From positions 1 through 64,000 of the forward strand of contig NZ_BAJR01000005.1 in assembly GCF_000613805.1 (NCBI RefSeq): a stretch of 64,000 nt of DNA. Direction: 5' to 3'. A model generated the notes under the pieces. That model saw only the letters and a list, made by a program, of their open reading frames with translations. It searched no databases and was not told the origin of the DNA. Numbering within the stretch: position 1 is the first letter of the stretch; the number at the start of each line of letters is the position of its first letter. Positions 60,037 to 64,000 of the stretch are shown piece after piece. Source of the stretch: Phocaeicola paurosaccharolyticus JCM 15092 (GTDB lineage Bacteria; Bacteroidota; Bacteroidia; Bacteroidales; Bacteroidaceae). Position numbers and translations under genes: made by a program.

Positions 60037-60104
60037 ATCTTTTTTTGTATGTAAAGATAGATAGCTATGTTACAGATAGAAGACGCAGTTTACCGATGGG
60101 ATAC

Positions 60105-60367
60105 TCTGCATCAAGCGAATCAGTATTGTATTCCTTACCATCCGCAGCTAGAAACTTCAGTTGGTTAGTGACACTAACCAACTGAAGTTTCTCTTTTTTG
60201 AGTTTCGTTTTAAGGTATTTCCAATAATTACGCTTTTTCTGATAGTCATCTTGAGAATTGATAGCTCCAATGATATCCAATACAGAGAACCACCATTTGG
60301 AACGCTCATCATCCCAAACAGCACGAACTTCATGATCATTGTAGAATCTGATTGATACCTTGCTCAT
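60105..60367 (-). pseudogene. Bro-N domain protein, truncated by IS66
   Basis: Reads IRFYNDHEVRAVWDDERSKW, WFSVLDIIGAINSQDDYQKK, RNYWKYLKTKLKKEKL, NQLKFLAADGKEYNTDSLDAE, then enters the IS66 end at 60104. This is the BRO N-terminal domain of phage antirepressors and DNA-damage-inducible proteins; only the first 85 or so residues remain. Its coding sequence contains a 43-base palindrome. Confidence 0.75.
60150..60192. repeat. Near-perfect 43-base palindrome in the Bro-N gene
   Basis: Two 21-base arms (60150-60170 and 60172-60192; inner half CAGTTGGTTAGTG / CACTAACCAACTG) around a single A at 60171. It codes for LQLVSVTNQLK. The symmetry is seen base by base. Such a structure forms a very stable hairpin in DNA or RNA. 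Confidence 0.92.
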
Positions 60368-60451
60368 AGTATTTAAATTCGATATTTTGTAACTTTAGTC
60401 ACTTATACAAATATGCTCAAAGTTATTCCCAGATGATAATTTTAACAAAGG

Positions 60452-60498
60452 AAAAAGGAGTCGTAATCGCTATTATAAGCGTATTACTACTCCTTTTA
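60452..60498 (-). terminator. Terminator after the nqr operon
   Basis: Imperfect long stem: AAAAGGAGTCGTAATCGCT against the complement of AGCGTATTACTACTCCTTTT, loop of about 7, with a T tract on the minus strand. Lies about 40 bases past the nqrF stop. Confidence 0.7.
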
Positions 60499-60536
60499 TA
60501 GTTTATAGTACTAATTTGTACCTTACATTCGATTAA

Positions 60537-61808
60537 CTAGCCAAAGTTGTCGAACATGATAGAACTTGGATCAACTCCAAGACTGTCAAGCATATCTTGA
60601 GCAGCTTTAGACATAGGACCAGGACCACACATGTAGTACTCTATATCTTCAGGAGCTTCATGATTTTTCAGGTATGTTTCATAGATAACGCTGTGAACGA
60701 ATCCCGGAGTATACTTAACACCTGCTGCATCTGCTGCTGGATCAGGACGGTCAAGAGCAAGATGGAAGTGGAAGTTAGGAAACTCCTTCTCAATATCTAA
60801 GAAATCCTGTAGATAGAATACCTCGTTCAATGCACGAGCACCATAGAAGTAGTGCATTTCACGATCAGTAGTATGCAATGTCTTAGTCATATGCATAATC
60901 TGAGCACGAAGAGGAGCCATACCGGCACCACCACCAATCCACATCATCTCTTTCTTAGAGTCGAATATTGGGTGGAACTCTCCGTAAGGGCCACTCATTG
61001 TAACTTTATCACCTGGTTTAAGAGTAAATATATACGAAGATGCTATACCTGGCATTACATCCTGAAATCCAGGGCCTTGTTCTCTTGGCTTGAATGGTGG
61101 AGTTGCAATACGTACTGTAAGCATAATTCTATCTCCTTCAGCTGGGTAGTTAGCCATAGAGTAAGCACGGATAGTCTCTTCTGTATTCTTACATTTCAAT
61201 CCGAATAAACCGAAGTTTTTCCAAGCAGGCAGATAAGCATCACCAATAAGGCTCTTGTCGATATCCTTATCGTAATCCATATCGTATGTAGGGATCTTGA
61301 TCTGTGCATACGAACCAGGGATGAAATCCATGTGCTCACCTTCAGGAAGAGCAACAATAAATTCCTTGATGAAAGTTGCAACGTTCTTGTTGCTGATAAC
61401 CTCACACTCCCACTCTTTAACGCCAAGAACAGAATCAGCAACTTTGATGCTCATGTCACTCTTAACCTTAACCTGGCAACCTAGTCTCCAGTGGTCCTGC
61501 TGTTGTTTACGTGAGAAATGTCCCTTTTCAGATGGAAGTATGTCACCGCCACCTTCAACAACCTGACATTTACACTGTCCGCAAGAACCTTTACCACCAC
61601 AAGCTGATGATAGATATACTCCATTTACTGAAAGAGTATTCAAAAGAGTAGAGCCCTGTTCTACATCTATAGTCTTGTCACTGTTTATTGTCAACTTCAC
61701 ATTTCCACTTGGAGTAAGGAATCTCTTACTTACAAGCAGCATTATTACAAGCAAGAGTATAATTCCAAGGAATACTCCAATGCTAGCTAAAATTAAATTT
61801 GTATCCAT
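60537..61808 (-). CDS. nqrF: Na+-translocating NADH:quinone reductase subunit F
   Basis: 423 residues. N-terminal membrane anchor (ILASIGVFLGIILLLVIMLL), a 2Fe-2S ferredoxin domain with C70, C76 and C79 (SACGGKGSCGQC) and a fourth Cys in RLGCQVKV near 111, an FAD domain with RAYSMANYP, and an NADH domain with WIGGGAGMAPLR and YYMCGPGPM. It takes electrons from NADH at the cytoplasmic face and starts electron flow through the complex that pumps Na+. Last gene of the operon, 12 bases after nqrE. Confidence 0.96.
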   Translation of the reverse strand: MDTNLILASIGVFLGIILLLVIMLLVSKRFLTPSGNVKLTINSDKTIDVEQGSTLLNTLSVNGVYLSSACGGKGSCGQCKCQVVEGGGDILPSEKGHFSRKQQQDHWRLGCQVKVKSDMSIKVADSVLGVKEWECEVISNKNVATFIKEFIVALPEGEHMDFIPGSYAQIKIPTYDMDYDKDIDKSLIGDAYLPAWKNFGLFGLKCKNTEETIRAYSMANYPAEGDRIMLTVRIATPPFKPREQGPGFQDVMPGIASSYIFTLKPGDKVTMSGPYGEFHPIFDSKKEMMWIGGGAGMAPLRAQIMHMTKTLHTTDREMHYFYGARALNEVFYLQDFLDIEKEFPNFHFHLALDRPDPAADAAGVKYTPGFVHSVIYETYLKNHEAPEDIEYYMCGPGPMSKAAQDMLDSLGVDPSSIMFDNFG

Positions 61809-61820
61809 TGTTTTTTCCTT

Positions 61821-62417
61821 TTATATTTTAAGACCAGAGAAGCACATAAATGCCATAGCCATAAGACCTACTGTAATAAATGTGATGCCAAGTCCTCTCA
61901 ATGGAGCTGGTACATCCGAATAAGCTAATTTCTCACGGATAGCTGCAAGACCTACTATGGCAAGCAACCAACCAATACCTGAACCAAGAGCGTATGTTGT
62001 AGCTTCACCAACATCTAAGAAATGACGTTGTTGCATAAACAATGATGCACCCATAATAGCACAGTTTACAGCTATGAGTGGCAAGAATATACCTAGAGAT
62101 GCATAAAGTGTAGGACTGAATTTTTCAACCGCCATCTCAACAAGCTGAGTGATAGCTGCGATAACGGCAATGAAAAGGATAAAGCTCAGGAAGCTCAAGT
62201 CAACACCCTCAACGATAGCATTAGCTTTTAATACATAATTTTCAAGAAGGTAGTTCACTGGAAGAGTTACAACTAATACAAATGTAACCGCAATACCAAG
62301 TCCTAACGCTGTCTTGACATTTTTCGATACTGCCAGGTAAGAACACATTCCCAGAAAGTATGCGAAAATCATATTGTCCACAAAGATGGACTTTACAAAC
62401 AAACTTAAATATTCCAT
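61821..62417 (-). CDS. nqrE: Na+-NQR subunit E
   Basis: 198-residue membrane protein with six helices. [20 protein letters not shown] at the N-terminus, [17 protein letters not shown] and [19 protein letters not shown] are the conserved segments; cysteines in FLGMCS and VNCAIMG match the membrane iron site formed with NqrD. 21 bases after nqrD. Confidence 0.95.
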   Translation of the reverse strand: MEYLSLFVKSIFVDNMIFAYFLGMCSYLAVSKNVKTALGLGIAVTFVLVVTLPVNYLLENYVLKANAIVEGVDLSFLSFILFIAVIAAITQLVEMAVEKFSPTLYASLGIFLPLIAVNCAIMGASLFMQQRHFLDVGEATTYALGSGIGWLLAIVGLAAIREKLAYSDVPAPLRGLGITFITVGLMAMAFMCFSGLKI

Positions 62418-62438
62418 ATTCTTTTCGTTTTACTGGGA

Positions 62439-63077
62439 TTAATTATTACTCTCCTGAAGTTCTTTATGCTTAGCACGCTGATACCAGATGATGCAAGCAA
62501 GAATGATAAGTGCCAAAGGTGGCATAAGCATCATACCGTTGTTGATATAACCAAGATCATAAAGAGATTGTGGTATTACCTGGAAACCAAATAGTGTTCC
62601 GGCACCAAACAACTCACGTATAAATGCTACAATTACCAGAATCTTAGCATAACCTATACCATTACCGATACCATCAAGGAATGATTCCCAAGGGCCATTC
62701 ATCATTGCAAAAGCTTCAAGACGACCCATAAGAATACAGTTTGTAATAATCAAACCTATATAGACAGAAAGCTGTACACTTACATCGTAAGCAAATGCTT
62801 TCAATATTTCACTTACTATAGTAACCAGTGTAGCAACGACAACCAACTGAACGATGATACGTATACGGTTAGGTATTGTCTTACGCAACAAAGAGATTAC
62901 GAAATTCGAAAAACCTGTAATGATAGCTACAGACAACCCCATTACTACTGCAGGTTTAAGCTGAGAAGTTACTGCTAGTGCAGAACAGATACCAAGTACC
63001 TGAACTGTTACCGGGTTATTCATTCCAAGTGGAGTTAAAAGAACTTCTCTATTCTTTTTAGAAAATAATTCGCTCAT
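62439..63077 (-). CDS. nqrD: Na+-NQR subunit D
   Basis: 212-residue membrane protein with about six helices, pseudo-symmetric to NqrE: VQVLGICSALAVTSQLKPAV and IGLIITNCILMGRLEAFAM contain the two cysteines of the shared Fe site. GAGTLFGFQVIP is also conserved. A strong Shine-Dalgarno-like GAGGAGG (63089-63095 on the minus strand) 11 bases before the ATG is unusual for Bacteroidota. Confidence 0.95.
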   Translation of the reverse strand: MSELFSKKNREVLLTPLGMNNPVTVQVLGICSALAVTSQLKPAVVMGLSVAIITGFSNFVISLLRKTIPNRIRIIVQLVVVATLVTIVSEILKAFAYDVSVQLSVYIGLIITNCILMGRLEAFAMMNGPWESFLDGIGNGIGYAKILVIVAFIRELFGAGTLFGFQVIPQSLYDLGYINNGMMLMPPLALIILACIIWYQRAKHKELQESNN

Positions 63078-63095
63078 ATTCTATTGTTCCTCCTC

Positions 63096-63772
63096 TTATT
63101 GTTTAACATTTAAAAAATTGGTATACATCTTAAGACAATCCTTTATCATGCATTAACACCATTTGAAGTAATTGTACCACCTGAGATACCATCTACCTGA
63201 TGCGCCGCATCTGTCACCTTACCAAATTTTGCTACGCCAAGAGCAATATTACCATCACCCATGACTTTCTTATCGGTAAACTGGTTCTGGAACTTAGTTG
63301 TTGAGATTTCAGCTCCAAGTCCCGGAGTCTCACCCTGATGAGAGAAGTATACACCATAAACTGTATCCTTATCATCATTAAGTGCTACATAACCCCAGAT
63401 AGGGCCCCAAAGTCCTGCTCCATATACAGGGATAACATATTTGGTAGCACCGTCTACATCACATACAAATACGTGAAGACGGTTATTTGCTAATTCGGAT
63501 TTATAAGAGGTCTGGAAAGATCCTTCGTTCTTAGCCAATGTTCCATCAGGCTGAACCAACATATCTTCCTTAACATGTTTCTTGTAATCTGCTTCTGCAT
63601 TCTGAACCTCTTTAAGATTAAGAGCAGAAAGAATCTGCTTCTTTGTATCCAGTTCAATATTCTTGTACTGAACATCTTTCAAAGATGATGATACAAAAGC
63701 AAGAAGGAATGCAACGATAACAACCATTACCGAAGCATAAATTATAGTATATACATTACTATTAGTATTCAT
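63096..63772 (-). CDS. nqrC: Na+-NQR subunit C, 3' end frameshifted
   Basis: Membrane-anchored flavoprotein subunit. N-terminal helix (IIYASVMVVIVAFLLAFVSS), then a periplasmic domain with GLWGPIWGYVAL, HQGETPGLGAEIS and DGISGGTITSNGV, whose Thr in SGGT is the covalent FMN site. As read, the frame stops at 63146 after VNA. Adding one A (AATGCAATGATA) extends it by 17 residues (MIKDCLKMYTNFLNVKQ) to TAA at 63096-63098, just before the nqrD ribosome-binding site. The extension matches the usual C-terminus, so the end given here is the corrected one. Confidence 0.92.
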
Positions 63773-63786
63773 GATGTTTCGATTTA

Positions 63787-64000
63787 TTAGTTGTTGATTA
63801 AGTTAGCTCTCTTCATACGTGCTGTGATATTCTTCTGAACCACAATATAGTCGATAAGTGGAGCAAAAATATTCATGAGAAGAATTGAAAGCATCATACC
63901 CTCAGGAAAACCAGGGTTAAGCACGCGGATAATGATTGCCATTGCACCGATAATGAATCCGTAAATATATTTACCTGTTTCAGTACGTGCTGAAGTAACA
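63787..64000 (-). CDS. nqrB: Na+-NQR subunit B, C-terminal part
   Basis: The last 70 codons, cut by the window end. Visible: TSARTETGKYIYGFIIGAMA (membrane helix), IIRVLNPGFPEGMMLSILLM, NIFAPLIDYIVVQKNI and TARMKRANLINN then TAA. NqrB is a membrane subunit with a covalent FMN and a quinone site; those residues lie outside the window. The stop is 14 bases before nqrC. Confidence 0.92.
   Translation of the reverse strand, partial: VTSARTETGKYIYGFIIGAMAIIIRVLNPGFPEGMMLSILLMNIFAPLIDYIVVQKNITARMKRANLINN

Larger units (their letters stand above)
59150..60104. mobile_element. IS66-family relic with both ends
   Basis: A 955-base remnant. The ends are imperfect inverted repeats: GTATGCCATCAGCAAACTGC from 59150, and on the minus strand GTATCCCATCGGTAAACTGC inward from 60104; about 23 of the outer 27 bases agree. 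Inside are the accessory gene and the C-terminus of the transposase; the middle of the usual element is missing. The flanks differ (CTTCCATC left, TCTGCATC right) so there is no clean 8-bp target duplication. Confidence 0.8.

Noticed and set aside
34967-60104. Attachment-site direct repeats flanking the island
   Set aside because: No convincing matching pair was found by eye between the two edges.
1-64000. tRNA, rRNA or riboswitch genes
   Set aside because: None could be recognised by eye; a tRNAscan/Infernal run would be needed to exclude them.

Overview
The window looks like a chromosomal segment of a member of the Bacteroidales (Bacteroidota); I cannot go to genus. The evidence is a low-G+C background, promoters of the TAnnTTTG type, a serC-serA-DUF1015 neighbourhood, a hybrid two-component system next to exported glycoside hydrolases, a LruC/DUF4842 lipoprotein, a DbpA-like DEAD-box helicase and a Na+-translocating NQR operon.

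Layout. 0.1-3.8 kb: LruC-domain lipoprotein and an exported carboxylesterase. 4-7.4 kb: DUF1015, serA, serC. 7.7-15.2 kb: DEAD-box helicase, hybrid-cluster protein, a lone protein resembling the C-terminal part of contractile-injection-system tape-measure proteins, a lipoprotein metallophosphoesterase, an outer-membrane barrel, a hemolysin-III membrane protein and a PhzF protein. 15.2-26.8 kb: a carbohydrate locus with a clan GH-A hydrolase and an AGE epimerase facing left, and a hybrid two-component regulator, a GH13 and a GH9 enzyme facing right; no susC/susD pair is present. 26.9-32.3 kb: a three-gene RND efflux operon (TolC, AcrB-like pump, adaptor). 32.6-35.0 kb: a GH35 beta-galactosidase.

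35.4-60.4 kb is an accessory island. A decayed relaxase gene marks its left side; a decayed ParA gene, an IS66 relic and a truncated Bro-N gene mark its right side. Between them about 22 kb of genes all face left. Reading in transcription order from the right: a small XRE regulator, brxA, brxB, brxC, pglX, an AlbA/Schlafen-type protein, pglZ and brxL (a complete type 1 BREX set), two WYL regulators, four genes of unknown role (one cytosolic, three envelope or exported), and a three-gene type II-short CBASS (CD-NTase, E2-like protein, SLATT two-helix effector). The brxL product ends in what I read as an MIT_C (MITD1 C-terminal, phospholipase-D-like) domain where Lon-like domains are usually described; this is the most unusual single observation. 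The four-gene cassette between BREX and CBASS is the best candidate for an undescribed function.

60.5-64 kb: the nqr operon (nqrF, E, D, C and the 3' end of nqrB), facing left.

Caution: at least seven genes outside the island (LruC, serA, GH-A/AGE junction, AGE, hybrid kinase, GH35, nqrC) carry apparent one-base frameshifts, most of them repaired by adding one base to a short homopolymer. In essential-type genes such as serA and nqrC this looks more like sequencing or assembly error than true decay. The relaxase and ParA relics are different: they carry nonsense codons and deletions.
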